A stretch of 64,000 nt of DNA from Nymphaea colorata (taxonomy: Eukaryota; Streptophyta; Magnoliopsida; Nymphaeales; Nymphaeaceae), in assembly GCF_008831285.2 (NCBI RefSeq), contig NC_045149.1:13042629-13106628 (forward strand). Direction: 5' to 3'. Of this stretch, positions 1 through 13,617 are shown in pieces (position 1 is the first letter of the stretch; the number at the start of each line of letters is the position of its first letter). The notes under the pieces were generated by a model. The model had not been told where the DNA came from. It saw only the letters and a list, made by a program, of their open reading frames with translations, and searched no databases. A program made the position numbers and the translations under genes.

Positions 1-483
1 AATGAGAGGATATGTACAGCAAGAAATGGGACAACCAAAGTGATCCTATTCCTTAGAAGCAAGAAATGCAAAATTTTTGGAGCATGCCACCTTCTTATAG
101 GAAGAAGTCTGTTCCCAACCTTATCGTAGTGTAGCCTCCATCATGTTTTTGCTAGCATCGTACGACAATGTCCTTTTACAAGTTTAAACTGACCAAATAG
201 TTGAAAGTATCTAAAAACAAATTTGCGGACTATAATAGTATGGTTCCTTCCGATGTGGAGCATCTTCAAGTTGTAATTTGATGTAGATCACGGATATACC
301 TCCACGTTCATCTTCCATTGTTTGTCATCCAAAAGATGGGATGAAACTAGGCAGTGCCTTCCCTATTATTTGTTCTAGGGTTAGGAAAGTTTTGGTTGAT
401 GAACCTTGAGAAGGTTAGATAAGCTGCAAGTGCAGGAGCTCTTCCTGTTTTCTTTGTTGTGTAGGTCACCTCATTAAAATCAT
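1..483. other. No gene seen
   Basis: Nothing recognisable on either strand. Confidence 0.5.
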
Positions 484-1435
484 ACTGCACTGTCTTTTCA
501 TGTAACCATGTTCAAAATGAGGCCGTTTAGATGTTGCTTTCATCTTATTTTGAGAGTTCTCGTAAGATAAGCTGCAACTTCACCGATTCTATCATCTTAT
601 CCACAAACTCTGTCAGCTTATCCGCCTTTGCTTTATTTCCCAATTCCTTACTCTTTCGTTTTTTCTTAGAGCACACTCAAATGTCCCTTTTTCCCTTATT
701 TTTTTGCATTTCCACCATTGCAACTAAACTACAAAATAAAAAAAACAATTAACAAAAACAAAATCCTAAATAGAGGAACAACAAATGATAGAGTAATTGG
801 CAAGATCTCACCTAACTACCGAAAGCTACTTCCTTAAGTATTTGATGATAAGTTCCATTCTTCTATGTTCTCTCCAAGTCCTTGAAAAATAACTTCTATG
901 CAAACAAAGGAGGAGTATTCCGAGGAGCATAGTGGAACCTCTTGCAAAGAGAATAAAGCATTGCACCTGACAGTGAATCAACAAAATGACATACGATAGA
1001 GATGTCCGTAGAAAGGGCAACTTATTGGCACCAATGACATAGTTGTCAAAGGAAAAGCAAACAAGGAGGATCAATTCCATTGGGATTGACTTGAGCGCAC
1101 ATAGTTAGGTTGGTCAACCATGAGTGTTCTCATGGTTTCAAACAATAAATCTCAGTGTTGGCATTCTATAACATTCCTTGTTTTCTTTAATATTATTATG
1201 GCATGGTGAACCTGCTACACCAAGACCAAATTTGCAGTTTGATCCAAGCAAAAAATGACCACACAACATTTTTGATATTTTGCAGCACATATTTAGATTG
1301 AAATAACCCATTCTGACAATAAAAATTACTACACCAACCAGCAACAACGAACAATCCTTTTTATGCATTGCTCATATGATTAGACCCAAAATAAGTTTCA
1401 TAGCGACCAACAACACAATAATAAAAACAAGACCT
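484..1435 (+). repeat. Long direct repeat, copy 1
   Basis: Shares most of its length with 3080-4050: for example cttttcatgtaacc, catcttattttgagagt, gaaaaataacttctat, agataga-type stretches and ataagtttcatagc...ccaacaacacaat. Diverged by point changes and small indels. Could be LTRs of an unknown non-autonomous element or a segmental duplication. No coding content supported. Confidence 0.8.
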
Positions 1436-2424
1436 TTCACACACAACAACTATGTGCTCTGGCAACAAAACGTAGATTTCTGAAAAGTTTCTACTCCAAG
1501 TGGTAACAGTGCACTTGGAAGGGATCCGCAACGATTTCACCACTGAAAATCACTCTTTGTCCTCATTTTTCTCTCTCTTGCCTCTCTTCCTCTCTCTTTT
1601 CTCTCTTCTTTCCTCTCTTTTCTCCTCAATTTGCCGACCAAAATGGGGTAGCAGCCCCTTTTATGGTTAAAATATTATTTAATATTATATTTTAATATAT
1701 TTTATTCAAAGATGGTTACATGAATTATTTAAATATTATGCAAAGGTTAGTGTAATTAGTTAGATTTAAATGATTGATTTAGATTTTGGTTTAGCTTAGT
1801 GTTTATCCTAGTTTAGGAGCCTTAATCCATCATTAATTGGATGTTTAAACTCTTAAACTTTCATTTACTCATAATCATGATTAGCACAATTTAATCTCTT
1901 TACTCAATTACTAATACACCCCTAAGTCATGGCCAATAATTACAAATTTGCCACTGACCAATTACCAGAATACCCAAATCTCATTGGGCCTTGAACTGTT
2001 TCAGTCAGTTTGACTGCAAGTTTTGTAACCATGGAACAAGCATTTTTTCATTCGGTTAGAAACATCAACAAAACTAAGTCCAGTATTTTTATAGGCATAA
2101 TTAGTTCTTAATTTTGATATAATGTCTTAGCAATACACATACATGAACAAAACAAGGTTTTGGAACTTCTAGGGCGAAAACTATATTTCAAATCTGCTTT
2201 CGGCACTAAGGAGCTGGATGTTACAATTAATAGATTAACCAAAACCTTGGTTGAATTATAGATGGCAATTTAGAAATTGCCCTCATTCATTCCATCAGTC
2301 TTAAGTCATTTACTGGTGACATCAGCATGTTACAATCAATAATGAAATTTCTCTACAATAGAAAAGGGATCAATTAGACAAACCTACCTCCTTTTCTGTT
2401 TTGAACCACTTCGACACTCTGTCT

Positions 2425-2561
2425 TCTGCTTCCTCCCATGATCATCCTCCTCCTCCTCCTCCTTGTAATCCAATCTGCTTCCTCCCATGATCATCCTCCT
2501 CCTCCTCCTCCTTGTAATCCAATCTGCTTCCTCCCATGATCATCCTCCTCCTTGTAATCCA
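2425..2561 (+). repeat. 49-bp minisatellite, 2.8 copies
   Basis: Units start at 2425, 2474 and 2523 (tctgcttcctcccatgatca, then a CCT run, then cttgtaatccaa). The third unit has a shorter CCT run. Confidence 0.95.
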
Positions 2562-3079
2562 GTCATCCTCTTCTACATAATTGACCTATAATTTTTTTGT
2601 GCCTTTGTATTTTATTTCTTCTCTCCTATGTCTTGACAAATTTGATATTATTCAGTCTTTCTCTCTCTATTTTAATCTCCTTATTTCCTTCATCAGCTTC
2701 ATTCTTTTTCCTCCAATCTCCTTTTTTCTCTTTTCCCTAAAGTGGTTCTAAACCAGATGTAGAGGCACCTCTAGGGCTCTCTTTCATTCCTCACTTTACC
2801 ATTACATCAATAATGACATCAGCCAGTTCCAGCTCCTTATTGTCAGGGCCACATTTGCTAGGGAACCTTGAATACTGCTAGTCAGTAGATGAGGACTCGA
2901 CAAACGACAACTATTCTACCTTATTCTACATGTGCCAATTTGCTTGATGTGTTTTGCTACAGTCCTCTACCTCTTCAAAACCTCACTAATTGACGTTTTG
3001 CTACAAACATCAGGCATTTGTTGTCGATCAGACTTTGCATCTCTTGCTCTTGACCATGGTGTACTCTCTGTCGCATTAT

Positions 3080-4050
3080 ACTACACTATCTTTTCATGTA
3101 ACCGTGTTGGAATGCTGCCATTTAGATGTATCTCTCATCTTATTTTGAGAGTGCTTGTAAAATAATATGCAACTTCACCGACTTTATCATCTTCTCCACC
3201 AACTCTATCATTTTATTCACCTTTGCTTGGTTCCCCAATAACTTCCAAACTCTTTCATTTTGCTTTTAGAGCACACTCAAATGTCTTTGTTGCCTTATTT
3301 GTCTGCATTGCCACCATTGCAACGAAACTACAAAATAAAAAATAGATTAACAATAACCAAGGCCCTAAATAGAGGAACAACAAATGACAGAGTAATTGGC
3401 AAAATCTCACCTGACTGCCAAAAGCTACTTCCTTGAGTATTGGATGATGAGTTCCATTCTTCTATGCTCTCTCCAAGCCCTTGAAAAATAACTTCTATCC
3501 AAACAAAGGAGCAGCATTCTTAGAGCTTAGGGCAACCTCTTGCAAAGAGGATGAAGCATTGCACTTCATAGTCAACCAATAAAATGACAAAAGGTAGAGA
3601 TGTGTAGAAAGGGAAACTTATTGGCACCAATGGCACAGTTGTCCAAGGAAAAGCAAACATGAAGGATTGATTTCCATTGGGATCAGCTTGAGAGCACATA
3701 GTTAGGATGGTCAACCATCAGAGTATTCTCATGGCTTAGAACAATAAATCACTGTGTTGGGATTCTATAGCATTCAGTTTTTCTTTTAATACTATTATGG
3801 CATAGTGAACCTACTATACCAAGACCAAGTTTGGAGTTTGATCTTAGCAAATATGAAAAAACAACATTCTTGATATTTTGAAACACATATTTAGATTGAA
3901 ATAACCAAGTCTGACATTAAAATTACTGCACCAACCAGCAACAATCTGCAATCAACAATAAACAATCATTTTTCATACATTTCTGATATGATTAGCAGCA
4001 AAATAAGTTTCATAGCAACCAACAACACAATCATATTAACAAGAGGAGAT
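3080..4050 (+). repeat. Long direct repeat, copy 2
   Basis: Partner of 484-1435 in the same orientation, about 2.6 kb apart. Neither primer site nor polypurine tract was recognised between them. Confidence 0.8.
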
Positions 4051-4149
4051 TTAGATGTAAATAAAGAACCAAGCTCATATATATATATATATATATATAT
4101 AAAGGAAAAGGGGTAAGTACTAGACCGTCATAAACTATACTTTGATGGG

Positions 4150-4400
4150 AACAATTTGGGTTGTCGATTCCAAGGGGATTAGACAGAGAAGATTAAGATG
4201 CAAATAAAGAAACCAAGTTGTTTTTTGAAGAGTCTAAAATATAGGATATGTGAGAGAGAGAGAGAAACAAATGAGTTTCCTTAAACAAAATCCTCCATCC
4301 ATTGAGAGGTATTCCAGACTCTTTTAAAGCCAATTTTATTTCTATATATGCAACCTAATCTCCACCATCTAATATTCTTAGAATCGACAATGCATATGAT
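4150..4400. mobile_element. Fold-back MITE, copy 1
   Basis: gttgtcgattccaag near 4153 faces cttagaatcgacaatgc near 4377 as terminal inverted repeats. The inner part shares the accaagttgttttttgaaga stretch, GA-rich core and rightward arm with the intron 5 copy. Ends are approximate. Confidence 0.65.
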
Positions 4401-4639
4401 TCTCATCAAGTTTGATGTATGAGTGTACGTTATATATATATATACATATATATACATATATACATATACATATATATATATATATGAGCCATAGCAACAA
4501 AATATTTATGTTCACGATCATTGCCCTAGTGAATTACTTTAGGCAGCCATGGCTAACAGGTGGTTTGGCAAAAAAAATTGCTTAAATATACTTGTGACCA
4601 TGACAATTCTCTAGCTAAAACCTACGTCCATTGCACAAT

Positions 4640-4681
<42 letters not shown>
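4640..4681. repeat. (TA)n microsatellites
   Basis: Long TA run at about 4647-4680. Related runs lie at about 4079-4100 and 4430-4485. Confidence 0.95.
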
Positions 4682-4683
<2 letters not shown>

Positions 4684-4689
4684 GCTTCA

Positions 4690-5280
4690 GTCTCCACGGA
4701 TGGGGAGACCGTCAGGTTGGCCCACTCGATGACGCACCCGCTCGTCAGTCGCCATTGTCGAGCAGGCAGAGTCCTTTATCATCTCTCTCCTACAACCTTC
4801 TCCACCTGCGTCCCAACCACTCACCCTACCCTCCTCCTTCCAGCACCATCGGCAGCGAGAATGACCTTATTGCCTGCCGTTCCTGCACCAGTGGCAGCGT
4901 AAGTTCTCTCCTGTAACCTCCTCCGCCTGGGCTTCCCAACCACCTGCCCTACCCTCAGCACCATCGGCAACGAGAACGACCTCATAGCCTCCCGTTTCCT
5001 GCACCTGCTCCGCCTGCGCTCCCCAACCACTCGCCTTACCACTCTTCAACCGGTAAGTTCTCTCACCACATCTCAATCTCTCTCTCTTGGTTTTCACGTC
5101 GTTGATGGTTGAGTGGGCTGCAGCGGAGCAGCCCCCTTGCAAGTGGTTGATGGTTTTCACGTCGTTGTAAGTCGTTGATTGGGTTTAATGCTTTTTTCAT
5201 GCTGAGCGTAGAAGTCGTTGATGGCTGAGGGGGCTGCGGTGGAGCAGCCCCCATGCTTGTGGCTCCAAATTTAAAAGGGG
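4690..5280. repeat. GC-rich block with decayed tandem units
   Basis: Units of roughly 120 bp repeat agcaccatcggcarcgagaa, cccaaccac and aagttctctc motifs (4800-5060), followed by repeats of gttgatggttttcacgtcgt and ggctgcrgyggagcagcccc (5100-5260). Small ORFs on both strands are by-products. Probably part of an unclassified mobile element. Confidence 0.55.
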
Positions 5281-6210
5281 GCTGATTCAATGGTTTTGAT
5301 CTCTATCGTGTTGTTTGAAGTAATGTTCATCTCAAAACAATCAACGATCTCTATTGTGTCATTGATAGCTGCACATTCTGTAATAATTAGATGTTGTACT
5401 CTGATGCAAAAAGAATAATAGACAATCACCCAATTGCATGTCAGATGTTCCAAGAGAATACTCATTAGGCTGAACATTGTGTTATAACCTCGATCTCAAC
5501 TAATTTTATTAGGTTTATAAGGATTTTGCAGCATGCTGAGATTTTTTCTTGTCCTTTAAGATGGCATCCACAATGGCTACTTGTTCCATGTTGTCAGCCT
5601 TATCCAGAGCATCTAAAAGAATGACAACTCTTTATGCTTGCATTACATCCTTTCTGTCACGTTTCTGTTTGGTGGTTCTGTCCGAGACAAGCTTTCTGCA
5701 CCTTTTACATTGAGGCAAGTTGTTTGCATCTCGACCTTTTGTTTATTCATTTGCATCTTCTACCTTGGATGGCTAATTGTAAGGACTGAAAGGCACAGTC
5801 AGTGTATGGTAGTGAACATGCCCAAGAAAATTATCAAAATGGAAAATAAAGTCCCGAATCTCGTGGACTGCAGGTGCCTTCAAGGGTCCTACATGTTGTT
5901 GAATGGTGCTGCACATTAACACATTTTATGAGAATGAAATTCTAAGACTCCTAAAGTTTACTGGTTGCTTTGGCTAAAGTTTACTCGTTGCTTTGATTCT
6001 CATGGGGTCTGCTCTACACTTTTCTATCATGTGGTAACAGTTACATGAATTACCAAGCTGATAATTGATCACATGGTTTGTAGAGTGAAATATGAGCATA
6101 TAGTGAATTTTAGCAAACGTATTTACGTAAGATGACATTCAACACTCTGAGGCCAAGTAAAGGAATGTTTTGCATGATGACATTCGATAGCCATTTGATC
6201 CTTGACAATC
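5281..6210. other. No supportable gene
   Basis: A 93-residue open frame at 5638-5919 contains one hydrophobic stretch, but has no homology I recognise and no coding context. Left uncalled. Confidence 0.5.
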
Positions 6211-7612
6211 TGTTGTTAGAGGCTGTTCGCACCCCTTTCCGTCTTGGGGGGTCAATGTGAATCAGCAAGAATTTCAAATTGGGTTTTGAAGAAAAATTTC
6301 AAAAGATAGGAATCCGCCCATCGATATGAAATCCAACCGTTCATGCTATCTTTAACAAGAGTAATCAGACCAAGAACTAAGCATTTCTCGAATCGTGTAC
6401 AAGTCATTTGATGCAATCCTATATGCTTGTGCATAGAGGGTTGAAATTGGAAATTTGAAACTTATTTTGAATTTGGTTTTGAACAAGCAATTTCTAAGCT
6501 TGTTTTAGGCAAATTGCAATGAAATTTGGACAAGTTGTTTGAAAAATTAACTTGTTTAGACAAGTTATTTGAAAATTCAATTTGCCTTTTGGAATTTGGG
6601 CAAAATTGGAAGATCTTTATTTTGGTCGACAATGTGCCATTTGAATTTGACTTCAAAATTGGCCAAGAATATCAAAAATTGATTTGGGTCGTGGTTTTGA
6701 CCAAAGATTTTAGAAATTTGCTTGATAATTTGAAAATTTGGATTGAAAAATTTACTAGACAATTTGGAATTTGGCTTGGAAAATTAGAGATTTTGAGATC
6801 TAGTTTCTTGTTGTGAACAAGATCATCTCATGATTTTGGCTTGAAACTGAGATGAACTTGTGATTAATTTGTTGACAAATGAACCGAATTTTGGCCAAAG
6901 TGGCTAAACTTTCTTAGCAAATAAATGATTTTGAATTTTTTTTGTCAACTTATGTGATTAGGTTTAAGAGATATGAATTTGATTTTAAATGAGTTTTCTT
7001 TTTAGAGAAGTGTTGGGAGCAAGTAAAACTCACTATTTTGATAAAGATTGCAAAATGCTAGAAAACATATTGTTTTCAAATGTTTTTTTGCCAAATTAGG
7101 ATATGATGATATTTGTATTTTCTTTTGAAACTAAGTAAGATTTCTAAGTTTTTGTTGCAATATGACTTAATTACTTTGTGCAACTTAAAATAGGATCACT
7201 TAATTTTTAGAGGTGCATGTGATGCAATTAATTTTGGTGAATGTGAATGCATAAAAGAAGAAGAGAAACTATATGGGACCTTCAATCTTTTCTCTTTTAT
7301 AATATCTCAATATTCATTCAATATAAACATGCATTGTGTAATACATACACACAAAGATTGATTTTTAATTGAAATATATGACTTTATCTATATACGCTTA
7401 ACATTTTAATAAGCATAGAAGTTAGACATGCAGTCCACAAGCTTGAGACTTAAATTAAAATCTCAAAATAATGAAAAATCATGCAAATGAAAATTAAAAT
7501 CAATCTTCAAAATGTATAGGAAACATGAATAACACCCATTTTGTCTCAAAGTTACCATAAAATCAGGTTTTATATTTAAATGGTTGAAAATAAAAAATGT
7601 TGATTCTAAGAA

Positions 7613-7700
7613 AGCTTGTTTCTTAGAAAATGATGACAAATCCTTGAAAATTGCTCAGCTTGTTTCTTAGAAAATGATGACAGATCCTTGAAAATTGCAT
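7613..7700 (+). repeat. 44-bp tandem duplication
   Basis: agcttgtttcttagaaaatg begins at 7613 and again at 7657, with nearly identical continuation (gacaratccttgaaaattgc). Confidence 0.93.
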
Positions 7701-8312
7701 AACTTTTCGTGAGTTAAACATCTAAATTAGTAAGAGGAATGTTCTTCTTAAGAACATGCTCTCGTTCATGTTGGGTATTAGACATGATGTTTTTTGAAAA
7801 AAGTTTCTTTTATAAAACCAAATTAGATTTCAAATTTTGTGCTAAAAGATTCGTCCATTCTTTGAGCAATTTTCGCATGTTTGATAGTCCCTTTATGGAG
7901 AAATGAAGATCAGAATTTGAATGTGATTTTGAAGCATTTTGGAATGTTGATTAATCCCATGCAAAATCTAGAAATATATGAAAGAAACCAACGACTCTTA
8001 AAATATTCTTAGGGCACCGGTTTGAATGAGATTAGAACTTTCTCAAGTTGTGTGTAAGATAGTCACTTTGTGGTTGGAAATTAACATTTCAAGATGTTAA
8101 ACTTTAAGCTAAATTTTATGAAAGCATATGATCTTAGCAATATACATGCATTTTATGCAAATATTGCTAAAATTTATAAATTTTTAAGATGAAATATTGA
8201 GTGATATTGTAGTTTTATACTACGAATATCAAAATGAAGTTCTCTTTCTCTAAAATCAGTTTGAAATATGTTCCAAACTAATTTTAAAAAAGAAAAAATG
8301 ATTTTGAATAAG

Positions 8313-8316
<4 letters not shown>

Positions 8317-8379
<63 letters not shown>
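8317..8379. repeat. (TA)31 microsatellite
   Basis: Uninterrupted TA run of 63 bp. Confidence 0.97.
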
Positions 8380-8381
<2 letters not shown>

Positions 8382-11061
8382 CCTCTGAAAATAAAATATT
8401 TGACAAGAGACCACTTATCCTATGAACGATGATGATTTATAGTTGGGTTCTTTTATATAGGAAAATTGAAGACTATTTTCTGATATTATCTACCACCCTT
8501 GATCAACTAAATCAAGAATGCATGAATCAAAATAACACAAAATGGAAGAAAATAAAAGAATACTCAAGTTTGTTTGTCTATGATTTTACCATGCATGGCT
8601 GGATCACGTTCATAAGAATGTATCAGTCTTTAATAGGCATTTAAATTACATGTATTGTACCAAACATAAATCACTCTCTCACCAGGGGATCCACACATGA
8701 TGGGGAGTTAAAAATGGTTTAGGTAGCTATTTTGAAAGAGACATGGCCTTGAGGCCCTTTTCAAAACTTGATCCATAGGTTCTCTTTTTAGAAAAACCGA
8801 TTTATATGTGTCATCATGCATTAAAATGTACATTGATCGTAGCTCTCCCTAGCTGGATATCATTCCTAGTTATGAATAAAAATGAAAATAAAATCCTCCC
8901 ACAGATATTGAACTTGAAAATAAATAGCAAGAAACAAAATAAATGAAGAACAAGTTAGAATCACCTACGTCGGGGTCGGCCTTGGTGCTTGAGGCTTCTC
9001 CTTGCTTGTTCTTTAGATCAAACAATTCTAAGCAAAAATTCAAGCTTGGATTTGAGCTTATCAAATCTAGAAGAAAGGAGTTTTTTTGCTAGAAATTCCT
9101 AAAATAGAGATGGTTTGCCTTGTACTAAAAATGTTAAGCAAGAGTCCAATGAAGAACCCTAGCTTAGCAAAGGAATGGGATAGGGAGAGGGGGAGCTTGG
9201 TTGATGGCAGCTTCTCCTCTTCTTGGCTTCTTCTTCTTTTTCCCCTTGGCTGCAACTAAGGAGAGAGACACAAGATATGAGAAAAAATCCCCCCACCCCA
9301 ACACCCTTGGAACTCACCCAATGCTTGGGGAATTTGCTCCTCTTTGAGCTAATGGATAGGATAGATCCAACTTGGTGCCAAGCTGGAATTAAAATTGATT
9401 TGAATTTTAGAAAATGGACTGAGGTGGCTATTGCCTCAACCAGTCTCTAATTCAGCCAATGGCTAAGAGAAACTTGATTTCTCATTGGTTTAATCCATGA
9501 TACATGAATTGATGATTTGACAAAAGGAATTAAATAAGCTTTTAATCCTCTTTAAATGACTTCAACCAATCGCATATAGCCCACATGCATGAGTTGTGCG
9601 TGCTTGGCTAGGACTGGTCAACCGTAGTCTAGACCTAGTCAAGTCTAATTTGGGTCTTAGTTTGGCCAAAAATCATGATGGAAATAACCTTGAATCGAGT
9701 TTTATTTTTTGGAATCGAACTTGTTAATTGAGTAAGCTCTAAATGTTATTGAATTCTGAATTCATTTTTGACAATTTGATTAAAATTGAAAATGGATCTA
9801 AAGGGCATTTTTTCCATAATTCAATTGAAAATGGATTTAATTGAATCAAATTTTGATTTAAAACATTGATTTTCAACTTTGTATTTGATTTTTTTATTTG
9901 ACAAATTCAAACGTGTATTTGATTTTCACATAATCCTTATTTGGGTTCTACGAATTTGATCATAGAAGGATAAAGTTGTCTTAATTTGGTTAAATTTGAC
10001 CAGTTGGCCAAAGTCAAAGCTTATTTTGTAACCTGATGTTGACTTGCTTGAGGTAATTTGAGAATTTGAGCTATGAAAGCACTTAATTGTATTTCAATTA
10101 AGCTCAATTTCAAATTGTACATCGTCTAGGTTTAGTCAAAGCATATTTGATAGAGTGAAGGTCTATCTTTGTTTGGTAGCTGGATGTGGGGTAGACCTAA
10201 TTTTTTTTTACTAGGTTTTGACTAAGCTAAGCTCATGTTGACTGAGCTCAGTTGAACTTAAGGCCACTTTTGAGTCCACCTAAGTCAAACCTACTTGTCA
10301 TTAAGTACGGTTGTTATGGAGCTATGATGACATGCAAAAAAGGAACAAATGCATGCTAGCTTCATTGAAATTTGATCCCCTTCTTTATTAAAAGGAGATC
10401 TCCTTTAATGAGGAGTGATTTCCTTTAAATATTTCTAACTCACTTTATTATTTTTGATCATTCCCAATCTCTTTTATTGGAAAGGAGCATTTTTCATGAT
10501 TTGACTTAAATTATGTTTAGATTTGAAATTGGCTTTGAAATTGAAGTTTTTCACAACTATTTTGTGAAATTTGTTTGTAAGATTTTGAAATTGCATCCAT
10601 TAACTGAGATTGAAAATTTTGAGGTGTTAACAGAAGTATAGATAAGTTGGTGGAATATGATGTTTTGTTTTTCCCACTATGCATATGGGCGAGCATTACT
10701 GTTGTCAGATTTCCAATGTCAAAGCTATTATCCCAGACAACTTGGGATAGGGACAATACCAAAAACTTTAAATTATACACTTGAACAGAATTTATTACTA
10801 CCTTTTTTCCAGAAAACAAGCTTTTGTTTCTAAATTGAATTTATAACTTTATTATTTGGGACTTCCACTTCTCTCTTTTGTACTTTATGGTTTGGGCATA
10901 CCTCTTTGGATTGGATTTGTGCTTCATCTGTCATCTACATTTGATATTACAATCAAAATGTTGTGAATGAATGTAATGGCTGCATGAATTTTATAATCTC
11001 ATTTCCAACCCCATCAATTTAACATTATTCATTGCTTTCGATGTTGTAAAGGTGTTCCAAA

Positions 11062-13617
11062 ATGGAGCCAACTGTCATGGCAAGGAAACTAGATATGCCT
11101 ACAAACACAATTACAATAGCTTTTGATGTTAGGGATGATGACATGTTGACAACCAACAACTTTGATGATGAATCAGATGATAACAATGGGGCATTAGATG
11201 CTAAGATTGTTGTTGATGAAATGGGGGCGATGATGAATATTGATGAACAATTAGAAGAAGAGACTGAGGAAACTGATGCTAACAAGGACAAGCTATGTAT
11301 TAATGAGACAAACATGCAACAAGGATTGGTGTTGAATGTTGCTAAAGAATTTACACCAGAGATTGGGATGGAATTTGATAGTGTGATGAGTGCATATGAC
11401 TTTTATAATACGTACGCAAAACGAGGTGGGTTTGATACTATGATATGTCACTCGAAGAAGAAAAAAGGTATTCTACATTGGAAGCAATTTTCTTGCGAGA
11501 ATGACAGTTCAAAGAAACAAAAAGGCAACAAGACAAGCGAACTAGCAATAACAAAATGTGGATGCAAGGCATGGATGTCCATTTAATTCAATTCAAAGAT
11601 AGATAAATGACATGTGCATGATATAAAATATGCACACAATCATTATTTACATTCACCATCGAAAGTAATTTTTCATAAGTTCGCAAAGAAGATGAAATGT
11701 CCTAAAAAACGCATCGTACAAACAATGATTGAGTCTGGACTGAAACTATCACAGGTTATGAATGTATTTGCACATCAATGAAGCAGGAGGAATGAAGAAT
11801 GTGACATTTAATAAAAATCAGTTATACAAACACATTCGAAAAATTGAAGATAGCTACTATGGTAAAGATTGTCAGATTATGTTGAATTATTTAAAAAAAA
11901 AAAGACACTTGAAAATCCAAATTGTTATTTTACTGTTCAAGTAGATGAAATTGGGTTTTTTGGAAACTATTTTTGGGCGGATGCAATTGCTCATGAAGAT
12001 TATCAATATTTTGGAGACGTTGTGTCGTTCAATATAACATATATGAAGAACAAGTATCATATGCCATTTGCTCTCTTCATAGGTGTAAATCACTATGGCT
12101 GAAATATTCTTTTTGGATGTGTGTTACTTGTTGATGAGAAGACTAAAATATTCAAATGGCTTTTTGAAGAATGGCTAAATGATATGGGCAGTCAACCTCC
12201 TATTCTGATCAAGATATTGCAATGTAAAAAGTTATAAAGGATGTTTTTTCAAAAATTGTTCAAAGATGTTGCAATTGGCATATAATGCAAAAAGTGCCAA
12301 CATACTTAGGCAACATGTATAAACAAAATACTCACTTCAAACAGTTGTGAGATACGTGTTTTTTAAAGTCAAAAGCAAGAGAAGAATTTGAAGAAAGATT
12401 GCATGAAAGGATAAGTTGATATGCTCAGTTAGAGACCATTGATCGAGCCACAAACTTATGGAATGAGTGACTGTATTCTAGTGAGACATTCATGGTCAAA
12501 ATGTCTGCAACTTAATGAAGTGAGTTCATGAACAACTATTTTAAAAATTGGTTTAATGCATAAACAAGTTTACCTGAGTTTGTTGTGAAATATCAAGAAG
12601 CAATAGATAGGCAACAACACAATAAATACGAATTGGATTTTGAGATGAACAATGAAGTTGAGCCCATTAAAGTAGTTCATTCTATGGAAGATCATTTACA
12701 AGATACATTTACGTTGAAGATATTCAAAAGTACTTCATAAAAGAACTAATGGCACTATGACGTGCACTGCTTTGCTTTCTCAAGTTGATGATTAGGTGAT
12801 GGTATATACCATTAAGCAAAGCGTAAGAGGTCAGTTTGCATATGCAATTACTAAAGAGTACACAACTTCATATGATAAAATTAATAAAAAAATGTCAAGT
12901 TGTCATTGCAAACTTTAGGAAACTTTGGGTGTTGTGTGTTGTCATATGTTTGTAGTATTCCATGTAGAAAAAGTAGGCAAACTGCCGCCTGCATATATAC
13001 TGAAAAGATGGGCTATGCATGCAAAGAAATGTGTTCTATAGAGATTTTCTACTTCTCAAACAAAAAACAGATGAAAAGACTTCTTTACTAACAAACATGA
13101 ACATTCTCTAGCTAAAAGCAAATTTGTGAACCACATATGTGTTGAGCATGCATTAGAAAGTTTTGTTGAATTATTACAAGATCTCGACAACCTACAATTG
13201 AGTGAGTCAGTTGCCAATTGTAAAGCAAGCCAGGTCAGTGAAACTGTGCAAAATAAAGTGTTGCGAAACACAGAAAGGGAAGAACATACTAGAACTGTCA
13301 ATGATCATGGACGAGTTGTTGCTAAAGATAGTTCAAAGAGAATCATTTCGAGTATCCACCAAGGAAAATTGCATAGGAAATGTTCTGCTTGTGGTAACAT
13401 TGGGCATGATTTGTGCACGTGTAGTCTAAGCATAAAAGCAAGGTAGAGTTGTATGCCTCATGTATTGTAATTGCATAAACTTGTTTGTTTACATATCTAA
13501 CAAACATGCAGCAATATTTCAACTAATAATGATGCTACACAATCAAAGATTTGTCCTTCTTGTAGAGGAACATGTTATTATAAGACAAATTGTGCAAAAT
13601 TGAGAAATCCAGGCAAG
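11062..13617 (+). pseudogene. Degenerate FAR1-RELATED SEQUENCE / Mutator-like transposase gene
   Basis: Seen in order: an acidic N-terminus, then a FAR1 DNA-binding domain (PEIGMEFDSVMSAYDFYNTY, then AKRGGFD) in 11062-11586, stopped by TAA, with homologous reading (H-D-I-K-Y-A-H-N-H-Y) beyond it. Next come MULE transposase-like pieces at about 11760-12330 (VQVDEIGFFGNYFWADAIAH, DVVSFNITYMKNKYHMPFAL), and a SWIM-type zinc finger (C-H-C...V-C-C-H) near 12900-12950 with a stop inside it. The tail at 13126-13446 has a C-S-A-C-G-N-I-G-H-D-L-C knuckle. A probable further exon at 13511-13617 has C-P-S-C-R-G-T. Many stops and frameshifts show it is dead. FRS/FAR1 proteins are domesticated MULE transposases acting as nuclear transcription factors; whether this is a dead FRS gene or a dead transposon cannot be settled, as no terminal repeats were found. 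Confidence 0.85.

Larger units (their letters stand above)
6211..10640. other. Long AT-rich repeat-like region without genes
   Basis: 4.4 kb of AT-rich DNA with recurring caaattt/gaaaattt motifs, beginning near tgttgttagagg and ending near ggtgttaaca. The style recalls the long LTRs of some plant retrotransposons, but no PBS, PPT, target duplication or pol was found, so it is not classified. Includes a 44-bp tandem pair at 7613-7700 and a 63-bp (TA)n at 8317-8379. Confidence 0.4.

Noticed and set aside
2425-2561. Regularly spaced repeats as a CRISPR array
   Set aside because: Directly adjacent tandem units without spacers in a plant nuclear sequence; a minisatellite.
6211-10640. A 4.4 kb solo LTR bounded by tgtta...taaca
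   Set aside because: Flanks show no matching target duplication and no partner or coding remnant; kept only as an unclassified repeat-like region.
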